Source of the DNA: CALMZY01 sp052033915 | Lineage (GTDB): Bacteria > Verrucomicrobiota > Kiritimatiellia > CAIQIC01 > JAGNIJ01 | DNA length: 64,000 bases | Reading direction: 5' to 3' | NCBI GenBank assembly: GCA_052033915.1 | Contig: JBPOJF010000001.1 | Location: 16,164 to 80,163, forward strand | In this document: positions 1 to 8,874 of the stretch, one piece after another | Layout: every line of letters begins with the position of its first letter | Position numbering within the stretch: the first letter of the stretch is position 1 | Program-made: the position numbers and the translations under genes | Notes under the pieces: model-generated | The model's database searches: none | What the model was told of the DNA's origin: nothing | The model's input: only the letters and a program-made list of their open reading frames with translations

Positions 1-1293
1 GTACATCAGCGTCACGCTCACCCCCATCATTCCCGCGACCGCCAGCGCGAACTTCGACATCAGAACTCGCCGCATGCTGACCGGCGACAAGCCCACGATC
101 CAGAAGCCGTGTCCCTCCAGGCTGAGCTGCGGATACACGAACCGCGAACCAAGCGAACACATCACCGCCGAAACGCTGAAGACGTTCAGGAACACGATCA
201 CGTTCCGCCATTCCGCCGGCAGCATGTGATAATTCAGATTGCGCAGGTTCAGGAAGTACACGCCCAGCAGACCGAAAAAGATCAGCCCCTGCGACCATTG
301 CGCCGCGTCCCGGAGGAACGTCCGAATATCCTTGAGAATCAGCCCCCGCGTGGCCGGCCCGAGGAACGCGAGGCAGCGGTCGAGCGGGGCCAGCAATGTT
401 CCGCGCCGCTTGATCATCCCGCCGGAATAGTTCACGCGCTGCCAGGCCTTGTAGAGAAACGCGCGGCCCGCGATCTCGATGACCGCGCCCAGCAGGAGGA
501 CGTGGGACATCAACACGCCCCACAGCATCAGTCCCCTCGCCCATTGGCCGCGCGACAGAGCCATGATGCCCTCGGCGACCCACCAACTGGGGAACAAGGG
601 ATTCGCCGCAACGCGCAACCCCGGCACCAGCCGCGCGAGGAACAACGTCGCGTCGTCATCGCTCCCGCCCGCGGAGGTTGCCGCCGCGCGCATCCCCCAG
701 ATCACGCCCGCCGCGGCCAGTGCCGCCACGATGACCAGGAGCTTTTTCCCGCGCGGCAGCCAGCGCGCGCCCAGCAGGCAAACCAGGCTGCCGATCCCGC
801 TGAAGAACAGCACCAGCGGGATCGAGAAAAACAGGGTCGCCAGCGAGAAGAAGACGGACAGCTTCTCGTGCCACGCGTAGGCGCCGATGAAGGGAATGAT
901 CGTGAAGAAGAACGCCCAGGACGAGTACACCGCCGACTGCAACGTCTTGTAGATCGCGATCTGCCCCATGTCGAGCGGCTTGAGGAACAGGAACGCGGTC
1001 TCGTCGGACCGGAAGAACGTCGTGTACGAAGCCAGCACGCCCGAGATCGCCAGCATCACGCCCAGCGCGAGGAAGAAGAGGGCGAACAGCCGCGAGACGA
1101 GCATGAGACCGATGCCCCCGAGCGTATCGAGGAACCAGAACCCCTCCGCGAACAGCATCCACAAGCCGGCCAGGATGAACGCCGCGAAGAGAAGGATGAA
1201 CGCGATCTTGAATGAGGACTGCTCCCGCACGATACGGCTCAGGTTCCGCATCGAACGCATGTCTTTCTTCAGCAGTGCCAGGAATTCGCGCAT
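1..1293 (-). CDS. ABC exporter membrane subunit (3' part, runs off left edge)
   Basis: The frame is open from position 1293 to the window edge, giving 431 residues without a stop. It is strongly hydrophobic, with several membrane segments (for example around residues 30-60, 65-90, 120-160 and 180-200) separated by short basic loops, as in the large permease subunits of ABC-2-like exporters. The ATPase partner lies directly upstream in the same direction. The ATG at 1293 is taken as the start. A GTG at 1305, overlapping the ATPase stop as GTGA, is an alternative and would imply translational coupling. No clear Shine-Dalgarno sequence precedes either. The substrate cannot be read from sequence, and the C-terminus is outside the window. 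Confidence 0.75.
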   Translation of the reverse strand, partial: MREFLALLKKDMRSMRNLSRIVREQSSFKIAFILLFAAFILAGLWMLFAEGFWFLDTLGGIGLMLVSRLFALFFLALGVMLAISGVLASYTTFFRSDETAFLFLKPLDMGQIAIYKTLQSAVYSSWAFFFTIIPFIGAYAWHEKLSVFFSLATLFFSIPLVLFFSGIGSLVCLLGARWLPRGKKLLVIVAALAAAGVIWGMRAAATSAGGSDDDATLFLARLVPGLRVAANPLFPSWWVAEGIMALSRGQWARGLMLWGVLMSHVLLLGAVIEIAGRAFLYKAWQRVNYSGGMIKRRGTLLAPLDRCLAFLGPATRGLILKDIRTFLRDAAQWSQGLIFFGLLGVYFLNLRNLNYHMLPAEWRNVIVFLNVFSVSAVMCSLGSRFVYPQLSLEGHGFWIVGLSPVSMRRVLMSKFALAVAGMMGVSVTLMY

Positions 1294-1301
1294 GATGAAC
1301 G

Positions 1302-2021
1302 TCACGTGGCCAGGCTGAAGAACACATCCTCCAGCCGGCCGCCCTCGATGGAACACTTCGCCGCGAGTTGCCGGACCGTCCCGGTCGCCACGAGACGGCC
1401 GTGGACGATGATGCCGATGCGATCCGCCATGTCCTCGACCAGCGCCAGGATGTGGGTCGTCAGGAAAATGGTCATGCCCTCGCGGGCCTTCGCCTTCAGC
1501 AGGTCCTTGATCATCCGGATGCTGAACGGGTCGAGACCGATGAACGGCTCGTCCACGAACAGGACGCGCGGCTTGTGCAGAAGCGTCACCGCGTAGATCA
1601 CGCGCTGGCGCAGGCCGTGCGACAGGTCCTTGATCAGGACGTGGCGATGCTCGACAAGCCCGAACCGCTCGAACGACGCCTCCATCTCGCGCGCCACCTC
1701 CGCGCGGGCAACCCCGTACAGGTCGCCCGTGAACTCGAAAAACTCGGCCGGGGTCAACCGGTCGTAAAGAAACGGAAAATCCGGGATGTACCCCGTCATG
1801 CGCCGCGCCGCGTTCGGATCTTCGCCGATATCCACGCCGCCGATCCGAACCCGGCCGGCGGTCGGGTGCAGAAGTCCGCACATCATTTTGATGGTCGTGG
1901 TTTTGCCCGCGCCGTTGGGGCCCAGGAAGCAAAACAGTTCGCCGCGCGGAACCGCCAGGTCCAGTTCCCGAACCGCCTGCACGGAGCCGTAATCCTTTGA
2001 AAGACGTTCGAGTTCGATCAT
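1302..2021 (-). CDS. ABC transporter ATP-binding protein
   Basis: This 239-residue protein is a typical ABC ATPase that would energise the membrane subunit encoded next. The Walker A motif GPNGAGKTT is at residues 34-42, the Walker B motif VLFVDEP is followed by the D-loop, and the switch histidine is in TTHI. The signature is LSHGLRQRV rather than the common LSGGQ, a variation seen in CcmA/NatA-like export ATPases. It starts 15 bases after the transglutaminase-like gene and overlaps the possible GTG start of the permease, so the three genes form one operon. The fold and export-type subfamily are clear, the cargo is unknown. Confidence 0.93.
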   Translation of the reverse strand: MIELERLSKDYGSVQAVRELDLAVPRGELFCFLGPNGAGKTTTIKMMCGLLHPTAGRVRIGGVDIGEDPNAARRMTGYIPDFPFLYDRLTPAEFFEFTGDLYGVARAEVAREMEASFERFGLVEHRHVLIKDLSHGLRQRVIYAVTLLHKPRVLFVDEPFIGLDPFSIRMIKDLLKAKAREGMTIFLTTHILALVEDMADRIGIIVHGRLVATGTVRQLAAKCSIEGGRLEDVFFSLAT

Positions 2022-2036
2022 GCGCGCCTCTCTTTC

Positions 2037-3530
2037 TCAATACTCCTGCTTCACCACGTCCGCGTTCAGTTGTCCGACAAGGCCCAGCAGCTTCAACTGA
2101 TCCGCCGTCTCGCCCTCCAGGATCTCCACATGCGTCGCGTCCACCGCCTCCTGCCCGATGGTCGGATCCAACTCCCACCACCGCCCCACGAAGACCGCGG
2201 GCCACGCGTGGTAGTAGAAAGCCCCGTTGGTGTACAGGAGGCCCACCTTGATTTTCGCCGGAATCCCGACGGCCCGCGCGAGCGCGACAAAGAGATAGGT
2301 ATGCTCGTTGCAGTCGCCCTCCATGTTGCGGAGGACATCCAGCGCCGAGGGCAGACTGACCGTCGGCTGCTTCTTCACCTTCCGGTACACCCAGTGGTAG
2401 ATCGCGCGAACCTGTTCGACGCAGTCCGTTTCATCGCCGACGATCGCGCGCGCGCGGTCGACGAGGGCCGGATCGCCGGATTGGACGAAATCGGTTGCCG
2501 CCAGGTACACGCGGGACTCGTCCGTCAGCGGACCTTGCGCCGCGGGAACCGCGTCCGACCGAATCGCGAGCACGACCTCTTTGTCGCCGCGCGAATCCAC
2601 GGTCTGGCGCGCGCCCGCCCAATCCACGGAATCCACCGGCGGCCCCTTCAGGCGCAGCGTCAGCAACCGGCACTTCCGAGGATCCGCAATCCCGCCCTGC
2701 ACAGGGACCGCCATCGTCCGCAGCATGTCATCCCCGGCGTCGTCCATGTTGAAGGTCAGCGCCAGCGCCTCGTCCGCCGTCGTAGCCTCCATCGTCCAGC
2801 CGAGCGGCGTATCCTGCTTCAGCATCCGCCCGTCGGCGTCCATCCACGCGCGGACGCGCATCCCGTGGACATCCATCTCCAGCACCGTCGCGGACTGCTC
2901 TTTTCCATTGACCGTCAATGTCTCCATGCCGACAGCCCGCACAAGGACATCGGCCGTGGACAGCGTCGTCGGATCGAGGGTCTTCACGCGCAGTTCCTGG
3001 CCCGGCTTCAGCCGGCTCAGAGACAGTTCCAGCATCGGCGAATACAGGATGGCGTCGTCCGGAATGTTCACCGTGATCTGCCGGACGCCCGCGGGGGAAC
3101 TGATGCGCGCCCGGAACGTCTCCCGCCCCCGGCGCCGTCCGTCCACGCGGATCGTGTAGCGTTCCGCCGACATCAGGAAGTAGAACTTCTGGAGGTCGTA
3201 CAAGGCATTGAGCGACGCATCCGCCGCAATGGTGATATTCTGCGGCTCGCCCATGACGTTGAGATTCAGGATGGTCTTGCTGGTGACCTTGTATTGTTCA
3301 GCCGGATTCTTCTCGTCCGTGGTGATCTGCGTCTGGCTGTAGCCGATCGGCTTGCCGTGAAAGAGAATCTTCATCCACGAATCGAGGACGACGGGTCCGC
3401 CCGACAGAATGCCGCGATACCCGGGCAGCGCGCGCGTGAACCAGCCCGGAAAGGCCTCGTAACGGAACAGCCACCCGGTCATGACCAGCCAGAACAGGAC
3501 TATCAGAATCTGAACCACTCGACGTTTCAT
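2037..3530 (-). CDS. Transglutaminase-like domain protein, membrane anchored
   Basis: The 497-residue protein begins with one hydrophobic segment (residues 5-22), predicting a signal anchor with the rest outside the cytoplasmic membrane. The C-terminal 110 residues carry the transglutaminase-like cysteine-protease fold: Cys407 in GDCNEHT, His441 in YYHAW and Asp455 in LDPT form the expected triad. The long middle part is beta-rich and has no recognised motif. Such proteins may act as peptidases or cross-linkers, and the activity is not predictable here. It is the first gene of the ABC export operon and may process or depend on the exported material, which is inference only. Confidence 0.82.
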   Translation of the reverse strand: MKRRVVQILIVLFWLVMTGWLFRYEAFPGWFTRALPGYRGILSGGPVVLDSWMKILFHGKPIGYSQTQITTDEKNPAEQYKVTSKTILNLNVMGEPQNITIAADASLNALYDLQKFYFLMSAERYTIRVDGRRRGRETFRARISSPAGVRQITVNIPDDAILYSPMLELSLSRLKPGQELRVKTLDPTTLSTADVLVRAVGMETLTVNGKEQSATVLEMDVHGMRVRAWMDADGRMLKQDTPLGWTMEATTADEALALTFNMDDAGDDMLRTMAVPVQGGIADPRKCRLLTLRLKGPPVDSVDWAGARQTVDSRGDKEVVLAIRSDAVPAAQGPLTDESRVYLAATDFVQSGDPALVDRARAIVGDETDCVEQVRAIYHWVYRKVKKQPTVSLPSALDVLRNMEGDCNEHTYLFVALARAVGIPAKIKVGLLYTNGAFYYHAWPAVFVGRWWELDPTIGQEAVDATHVEILEGETADQLKLLGLVGQLNADVVKQEY

Positions 3531-3612
3531 GAATCGGCGCGTTGCCGTGCCTCAAGATACACCGAGAAGCCGTTCCGCGAAACTCCATTTGAATCCAGCC
3601 GGAGAAATCCGC

Positions 3613-3640
3613 TTGATCGCCCGACCGCACACCCTAATAT
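3613..3640 (+). promoter_or_regulatory. Candidate sigma70-like promoter for the GYF_2 gene
   Basis: TTGATC and TAATAT are separated by 16 bases, 37 bases before the start codon at 3677. A strong ribosome site, AAGGAAGG, follows near 3663. This is a sequence match only. Confidence 0.4.
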
Positions 3641-3676
3641 TCCGGATAACGATTACTTATCAAGGAAGGTTCGGAC

Positions 3677-4234
3677 ATGGACAAGCTGTGGTACTACACA
3701 CAGGGCGCGGAGCAGGAAAAGAACGGTCCGGTTCCGGAGGACCAAATCAGGCTTCTCATCGCGAGCGGCCAGATTCAGTCGTCCGATCTGCTCTGGTCCG
3801 AGGGCATGGCCGACTGGTTGCCGCTCAGCGCACTGCCACAACTGAAGAGCCCGTCGTCGCAGCTCGCCTCCGCGTTCACCGCTCCGGCCGCGTCCGGCGC
3901 GGCCGGGATTCCGGAAGGGCTGACGGGCTGGATGACTTTCGTGGCGGTGATGACCATTATCACCGGCGCGGTCTACTGCCTCAGCTGCGTCTGGATAATC
4001 ATCGGCATTCCGACCCTCATTGCCGGCACGGCGCTCCTGGGCGCGAAAAACGCCATCGTGAACATGGGCAGCGTGGACGCTTCCCTCTCCGTGTTCTTCG
4101 CCAAGCTGAAATCGTTCTTCAAGATCACGGGCATCGTGTACATCATCGGATTCATCATCGGCATCGTCATCTTCATCCTGTACTTCGGCGTGATCGCCGC
4201 CGCGATTGCAGGGAAGAGCGGCATGCATCCGTAG
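3677..4234 (+). CDS. GYF_2 (DUF4339) domain membrane protein
   Basis: The first 55 or so residues match the GYF_2 domain: WYYTQGAEQEKNGPV, then an Ile/Leu-rich helix and LLWSEGMADWLPL, ending at a proline-rich linker. Two hydrophobic regions follow (about residues 77-115 and 140-180), with a short polar stretch between them. GYF_2 domains are thought to bind short peptides and in bacteria usually sit on small membrane proteins like this 185-residue one. The role is unknown. It stands alone, transcribed away from the ABC export operon, with its own candidate promoter and a good ribosome site (AAGGAAGG). Confidence 0.8.
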   Translation: MDKLWYYTQGAEQEKNGPVPEDQIRLLIASGQIQSSDLLWSEGMADWLPLSALPQLKSPSSQLASAFTAPAASGAAGIPEGLTGWMTFVAVMTIITGAVYCLSCVWIIIGIPTLIAGTALLGAKNAIVNMGSVDASLSVFFAKLKSFFKITGIVYIIGFIIGIVIFILYFGVIAAAIAGKSGMHP

Positions 4235-4580
4235 GCCCCGCGCCGGCTCCTGCGGGCGAAGGCCGCGTCCCCATTCCAACATTAGGGATAGACAGGTAGA
4301 TCGTGACCCCCCTTGGGGTTGTAACGTGGGACATACTGAAGTGGCGTCCGAGGTCTTTCTGTTGCATTTGAGGTTTGAATTCACAGCCTTGGAGGCTTTT
4401 TGGATGGTTTTTTCAAGCCTTGGATAATCCGCCGGGAAGCAAAATTCTAACATTTGCCTCACTCCGTCTGAACACGCTTTTCCGACTGTCCGCACGTTTG
4501 AAAGCCGGTGTGCTCCCTTGGCAGGCGAGCGACAAGAGTGCCGGTGCGACAAGAGGACAACAGCACAGGAGATAGTGACG
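4235..4580 (+). other. 346-base intergenic region upstream of the porin
   Basis: No coding signal is convincing here. It holds a small stem-loop followed by five T residues (AGCCT-TGG-AGGCT at 4385-4397), which could end the GYF_2 transcript, and directly after it a diverged copy of the TTTTCCAA/TTGGAAAA palindrome at 4408-4428. The remainder should contain the porin promoter, but I could not pick a convincing -35/-10 pair. Confidence 0.6.
4408..4428. repeat. Diverged copy of the TTTTCCAA-TTGGAAAA palindromic element
   Basis: This 21-base stretch matches the intact element at 25140-25160 at 17 of 21 positions, keeping the CCTTGGA core and the 5' T-tract. Like that copy, it lies in the untranslated region before a plus-strand gene. 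Confidence 0.5.
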
Positions 4581-5699
4581 ATGAAGAGGTTAACGGTGTG
4601 GGTCGTGGGACTCTGCCTGCTCGGCGCGCGCGGCGCGAAGGCGGAGTGGTATGACGATATGAAGATCAAAGGCGATCTGCGTTATCGGTTCGAGCAGATC
4701 AAGGAAGAGGACAAGGATAGCCGCCAGCGCGACCGGATTCGCGCCCGGTTCGGCGTGTTCCCGCGCGTGAACAATGAAGTGGACGCGGGAATCCAGTTCT
4801 CGACGGATGAAGGCAAGACGCCCGGTCTCGGCGACCCGATCTCCGGCAACGCCACGTTGACGGATGAAGGCAGCAAGAAGGGCGTGTTCCTGGACCTGGC
4901 GTACGTGAACTGGCATCCCGAAATGCTGAAGGGACTGGACCTGTTCGCCGGCAAGATGAAGAACCCGCTTATCCAGGTGGGTGACGGCTTCCCGGTCGAC
5001 GGCGATTTCAACCCGGAAGGGATTGCCGCGAAGTTCCGCACGGGCGACGAGATCGAGTTCATGGCGAACGCGGCTTATCAGTGGCTGTATGAGCGGTCCG
5101 CGGATGATGATACCAAGCTGTTCGCGGGACAGATCGCGGTGAAGTTCAAGCCGGCCGATGACATGCACCTGATGGTCGGCAGCACGTTGTACGGGTTCCA
5201 GAATGTCGAGGGGTTCGACGTCCTGGATTACAAGGCCGGAAACAACGCCTACGGGAACAGCACCGTCAAGGGCAGCGTGTCGGGCAGCACGACGAACAAG
5301 GCGTACGCCAACGAGTACATGCCGATCGAAGGATTCGTCGAATTCGGATTCAACGTCGGCTTGCCGGTAACCCTTTTCGCCTCCTACATCAACAACAGCG
5401 AGGCGGATGACGACAACCAGGGGTACATGGGCGGGCTGAAGATCGGGAAGGCGAGCAGTCCGAAGACCTTCGAGTTTGGGTACAACTACCAGGAGCTGGA
5501 AAAGGATGCGTTCCTCGGCGCGCTGGTCGATTCCGACAGCTGGGGCGGCGGCACCGACGGAAAGGGTCACCGGCTTTCCGCGAAATACCAGATCCTGAAA
5601 AACTGGCAGACGGGCGTGACCTATTTCATCAACGACAAGAAGATTGATGATTCCAAGGATTACAAGCGTCTGCAGATCGACCTGGTTGCGAAGTTCTAG
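4581..5699 (+). CDS. Putative outer-membrane porin of the phosphate locus
   Basis: The start ATG at 4581 is preceded by CAGGAGA and begins a signal peptide (MKRLTVWVVGLCLLGARGAKA, cleavage after Ala about residue 22). The mature part alternates hydrophobic and polar residues and is rich in Tyr, Gly, Asp and Asn, ending ...DLVAKF with a terminal Phe, all typical of a beta-barrel outer-membrane protein. Sequences such as GDLRYRFEQIKEEDKDSRQRDRIRARFG resemble the putative-porin family often found beside phosphate transporters. It is followed by a winged-helix gene and pstB, suggesting passive phosphate or anion entry across the outer membrane. Substrate assignment rests on context. Confidence 0.8.
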   Translation: MKRLTVWVVGLCLLGARGAKAEWYDDMKIKGDLRYRFEQIKEEDKDSRQRDRIRARFGVFPRVNNEVDAGIQFSTDEGKTPGLGDPISGNATLTDEGSKKGVFLDLAYVNWHPEMLKGLDLFAGKMKNPLIQVGDGFPVDGDFNPEGIAAKFRTGDEIEFMANAAYQWLYERSADDDTKLFAGQIAVKFKPADDMHLMVGSTLYGFQNVEGFDVLDYKAGNNAYGNSTVKGSVSGSTTNKAYANEYMPIEGFVEFGFNVGLPVTLFASYINNSEADDDNQGYMGGLKIGKASSPKTFEFGYNYQELEKDAFLGALVDSDSWGGGTDGKGHRLSAKYQILKNWQTGVTYFINDKKIDDSKDYKRLQIDLVAKF

Positions 5700-5712
5700 T
5701 CTTACAGGGAGG

Positions 5713-5735
5713 GGACCCGCTCACAAGGCGGGTCC
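5713..5735 (+). terminator. Stem-loop after the porin gene
   Basis: GGACCCGC and GCGGGTCC form an 8-bp perfect stem with a 7-base loop just after the porin stop. There is no clear T-tract, so it may be an attenuator or mRNA-stabilising hairpin rather than a full terminator. Confidence 0.45.
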
Positions 5736-5761
5736 ACCCCTTTCACCCCCCGGAGAATGTC

Positions 5762-6118
5762 ATGGTCACGGATATGCAGGACAAGGAAGCCGTGGACCGC
5801 ATCACTCTGCGCTATCTGGTCCGCTGCATGGTGGAGCAGTCAGGCGCGATCAGCGCGGAGAAAATGGCCCGCCGGATGGCCGTCGATGTTGAATCGGTCC
5901 GCGAGGCAGTGAAGTACTGGGTGGACAAGGGCCTGGTGGAGATCATCCGCCCGGTCGGCGTGTCCATGTCCACGGAAGGAACGAGATCCCTCACGGCAGA
6001 CCGCACCGATTTCTACCGATGGATCCGTCCCACGGACACCGACTACGTCTGGCAGGCCAGTCTGATGCGCGACCCGCCCCTACCCCGGCTGGGAACCATC
6101 CGCCCCATCGTTTTCTAG
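5762..6118 (+). CDS. Small winged-helix protein, phosphate locus
   Basis: This 118-residue protein has a helix-turn-helix pattern in its first 65 residues: GAISAEKMARRMAVDVESVREAVKYWVDKGLVEII matches helix 2, recognition helix and wing of a winged-helix fold. The tail (about residues 70-118) is polar, ends PLPRLGTIRPIVF and has no known motif. It has a GGAG ribosome site and lies between the porin and pstB on the same strand, so a role in phosphate-dependent regulation is possible. No phoB or phoR is present in the window. The DNA target and ligand are unknown. Confidence 0.65.
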   Translation: MVTDMQDKEAVDRITLRYLVRCMVEQSGAISAEKMARRMAVDVESVREAVKYWVDKGLVEIIRPVGVSMSTEGTRSLTADRTDFYRWIRPTDTDYVWQASLMRDPPLPRLGTIRPIVF

Positions 6119-6166
6119 CGGCGTCCTCACGGATTTCTAATAGTTCCGCGAGATGGTGGTCATGGC

Positions 6167-6946
6167 ATGAATGAGCAAACCGATATCGTTACGAACCCGG
6201 CCGTTGAAACCTCGGGCCTGAACATCTTCTACGGCCCGAAACAGGCCATTTTCGATGTTTCAATGTCGTTCCCCCGAAAGAAGGTCACAGCCCTGATCGG
6301 CCCTTCCGGCTGCGGCAAATCCACCCTTCTCCGCGCCATCAACCGGATGAACGACCTTATCGACAATGTGCGCACAGAAGGCAGCCTGAAACTGGACGGC
6401 GAAGAGATCAACCAACCCATGGTGGATGTCATCGAACTGCGGCGCCGGGTCGGCATGGTGTTTCAGAAATCAAATCCCTTCCCGAAATCGATTTACGAAA
6501 ACGTTATCTATGGACTGAGGATCGCGGGACAACGCTCCAAGTCGATCCTGGACGAGACCTGCGAAAAAAGCCTGCGGGGCGCGGGGCTTTGGGAGGAGGT
6601 CAAGGACCGCCTGCGCGAATCCGCGCTGGGGCTCTCCGGCGGGCAGATGCAGAGGCTCTGCATCGCGCGCGCCATCGCCGTGAATCCGGAAATTATCCTG
6701 ATGGACGAGCCCTGCTCCGCGCTCGACCCCAAGTCGACCATCCGCATCGAGGACCTGATCGGCGAACTGCGGCGCAACTACACGATCATCACGGTCACGC
6801 ACAACATGCAGCAGGCCGCGCGCATATCGGACTGCACCGCGTTTTTCTACGAGGGAAGCCTGATCGAGTTCGGGCCGACGAACCGGCTCTTCACCAGGCC
6901 GGAGAAGAAGCAGACCGAGGATTACATCACGGGACGGTTCGGATAG
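6167..6946 (+). CDS. pstB: Phosphate ABC transporter ATPase PstB
   Basis: PstB hydrolyses ATP to drive phosphate import through PstC and PstA. The 259-residue sequence shows Walker A GPSGCGKST (45-53), the family-typical INRMNDLI just after it, signature LSGGQMQR (from 156), Walker B IILMDEP (176-182) and the switch His212. Length is normal. It is separated from pstA-pstC-pstS, which are on the opposite strand about 600 bases away, and follows the porin and winged-helix genes. Expression of the two halves of the transporter must therefore be coordinated by regulators rather than by a single mRNA. Confidence 0.97.
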   Translation: MNEQTDIVTNPAVETSGLNIFYGPKQAIFDVSMSFPRKKVTALIGPSGCGKSTLLRAINRMNDLIDNVRTEGSLKLDGEEINQPMVDVIELRRRVGMVFQKSNPFPKSIYENVIYGLRIAGQRSKSILDETCEKSLRGAGLWEEVKDRLRESALGLSGGQMQRLCIARAIAVNPEIILMDEPCSALDPKSTIRIEDLIGELRRNYTIITVTHNMQQAARISDCTAFFYEGSLIEFGPTNRLFTRPEKKQTEDYITGRFG

Positions 6947-6965
6947 TCGTTCCAAACCCGCCAAA

Positions 6966-7451
6966 TCAGGACGCGCCGGCCTTCTTCACGTATTTCTCAA
7001 GCAGATCGTCCAGATCGTCGGCGCATTTGTAGAACGACAACTCGAGCGCCTCGAACTTCCGGGTCACGTCCTTGGGGAACGATCGCCAGATTGTGCGCCG
7101 CGCGCCGCGATCCTTCGAGGGCCCCTTGGGACCGAACAGATCGTTGGCCTTGGCGGCAATTTTCGCCATCTTGAATGCGCGGATGTTCTGGAGCGCCGTG
7201 GGAGCGTAGAACGCCAGGTCTCCGGCGTCGCTCGAGAAGAACCCGCGGAACCCCGAATTGGCCACCTTTCCCGCGAACAACCAGACGGTCGCGACCGTCT
7301 TTTCCTGCTCCGTCAGCGCGCCAAACCCTACCTGCTTCATCCGGTCGAACGCATTCTGCGCTGCAATGTCGGAGTTCACCTCGATGTCATAGCCGGTCAT
7401 GAACGCGCTCTTGCGGATTGCCTTGGAACCGCCTGCCTTCTTTTTTTTCAT
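6966..7451 (-). CDS. DUF4375 (DMP19-like) family protein
   Basis: The 161-residue protein starts with a lysine-rich tail and then shows the pattern of the DUF4375/DMP19 family: a helix with LTEQEKTVATVWLFAGKVANSGFRGFF, then SSDAGDLAFYAPTALQNI and a final acidic helix. Proteins of this family are small and soluble and some have been proposed to mimic DNA or bind nucleoid proteins. Function here is unknown. It converges with pstB, leaving 19 bases between the stop codons, and precedes pstA's 3' end in the same direction as the pstSCA genes, from which it is separated by 73 bases. Confidence 0.6.
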   Translation of the reverse strand: MKKKKAGGSKAIRKSAFMTGYDIEVNSDIAAQNAFDRMKQVGFGALTEQEKTVATVWLFAGKVANSGFRGFFSSDAGDLAFYAPTALQNIRAFKMAKIAAKANDLFGPKGPSKDRGARRTIWRSFPKDVTRKFEALELSFYKCADDLDDLLEKYVKKAGAS

Positions 7452-7524
7452 CCGTCCTCCCGGATTCGTACTCCGCCGTCACGCCTTGTCTCCAATATAC
7501 CCGAACGGCGCGCGCAAGCGTATC

Positions 7525-8874
7525 CTACGTCCGCAGTTTCTTCGACAGCCTGGCGCGCAGGATGATCGCAGACAGGTTCAGGATCAGCACGAGCACGACG
7601 AGGGTGAACACCATGCCGTACTGCACGTGCCGGATCTCGTCGACCGCCTCGTGCTCCGTGCAGAGGTTGTAGATGTTCCACGGCAGGGCCGGCGTGGGCT
7701 GGGTCAGCGTCTGCAACAGGCTGAGCGGCTTGCCGACGCTGACGGCGGCGGTGAAGATGATCGGGGCGGTCTCACCCGCGGCCCGGCCCATGCTGATCAC
7801 GATGCCGGTCAGGATTCCGGGCAGGGCCGCAGGCAGAATCACGGAGGTGATGGACTTCCACGTGCTCGCGCCGAGGCTCAACGCGGCCTGCTTGTAGGTC
7901 GCGGGCACCGCCCGCAGAGCCTCTTCCGAGGAACGAATGACGGTCGGAAGAATCAGAAGCCCCAGAGTCAGAGAGCCGGCTAGGACGCTTTTGGAACTCG
8001 AGACATGAACGGCGTTGATGAAGAACGCCAGGCCGAAGAGTCCGAAGACGATGCTGGGAACACCGGCCAGCGTGCTGATGCAGCTCCGCAGAAGCCGGAT
8101 CAGCGCGTTCTCCCGGGCGTACTCGACCAGATAGACGGCGGAAATCACGCCGATGGGGACGGCGACGAGCATCGCGCCGATCGTGAGGTAGAACGTCCCG
8201 AGCACCTCGGGCCAGATCCCGCCGAAGAAGTGCGCATCGTGCGAGGCCTGGGTCAGGAATCCGCGATAGAACGTCCACCGCGGCAGAAGCATCTCGTCGA
8301 GGTGGTCGCGGACATACGGGAACAAGGGTTCCAGCGCGGTTCCCTTGAACTTGTCCGCGCGCGAAACCCATTTCTTGACGCCCGGTTTTGTCGGATCGGA
8401 GTAGTCATACTGCTCCTCGAACAGCACGCGGTGCTGTTTGACGAGCGCGCGGTCCCATCGCGCCTGCCCGTAATGGTCGCGCATCAGCATCCGTTTGCTC
8501 TCCCCGGGAATCGGACCCAGCAGGGCGCGCAACGCCGCCTTGAGATCCTTCAATTCGGCGGTGTACCGCCGGCGTTCAGCGGCGGGCTTCGCGGCCAGTT
8601 CCGCTTCAAACGCGGACAGCATGTCGTACACCGGCTTGCGCGCCGCCGCGACCCGGCCCAGATCCTCGTGAAGGCGCTTCTCGCTCCCCTCCTCAAACAA
8701 ATCGAACTGCGCCTTGCGATGTTCGACGGTCGCCCGGAACACATACGCGCTGATTCCCTCGACGAAGATGGGGGTGAGAATGACGAGGAGCGACGCCGCC
8801 ATCAGGACAATAGACATGACCCCGAATCCGGTAAACGAGGCATCCAGAAGCTTCCGAGTGGATGTGCCGGCCAT
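7525..8874 (-). CDS. pstA: Phosphate ABC permease PstA with a large insertion
   Basis: The C-terminal 240 residues match PstA: a first conserved segment FYLTIGAMLVAVPIGVISA, then TLAGVPSIVFGLFGLAFF, the EAA-like loop ALSLGASTWKSI and a final TM. At 449 residues it is about 150 longer than the usual protein. The extra part lies between the first TM (about residues 17-38) and the permease core; it is charged and helical, with a coiled-coil-like stretch near residues 50-120. It should be periplasmic, facing PstS. The ATG lies immediately before the pstC stop, so the two genes are translationally coupled. Confidence 0.93.
   Translation of the reverse strand: MAGTSTRKLLDASFTGFGVMSIVLMAASLLVILTPIFVEGISAYVFRATVEHRKAQFDLFEEGSEKRLHEDLGRVAAARKPVYDMLSAFEAELAAKPAAERRRYTAELKDLKAALRALLGPIPGESKRMLMRDHYGQARWDRALVKQHRVLFEEQYDYSDPTKPGVKKWVSRADKFKGTALEPLFPYVRDHLDEMLLPRWTFYRGFLTQASHDAHFFGGIWPEVLGTFYLTIGAMLVAVPIGVISAVYLVEYARENALIRLLRSCISTLAGVPSIVFGLFGLAFFINAVHVSSSKSVLAGSLTLGLLILPTVIRSSEEALRAVPATYKQAALSLGASTWKSITSVILPAALPGILTGIVISMGRAAGETAPIIFTAAVSVGKPLSLLQTLTQPTPALPWNIYNLCTEHEAVDEIRHVQYGMVFTLVVLVLILNLSAIILRARLSKKLRT

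Noticed and set aside
4518..4580. Upstream start for the porin
   Set aside because: The extra 21 residues would precede a normal signal peptide, and the ATG at 4581 has the good ribosome site.
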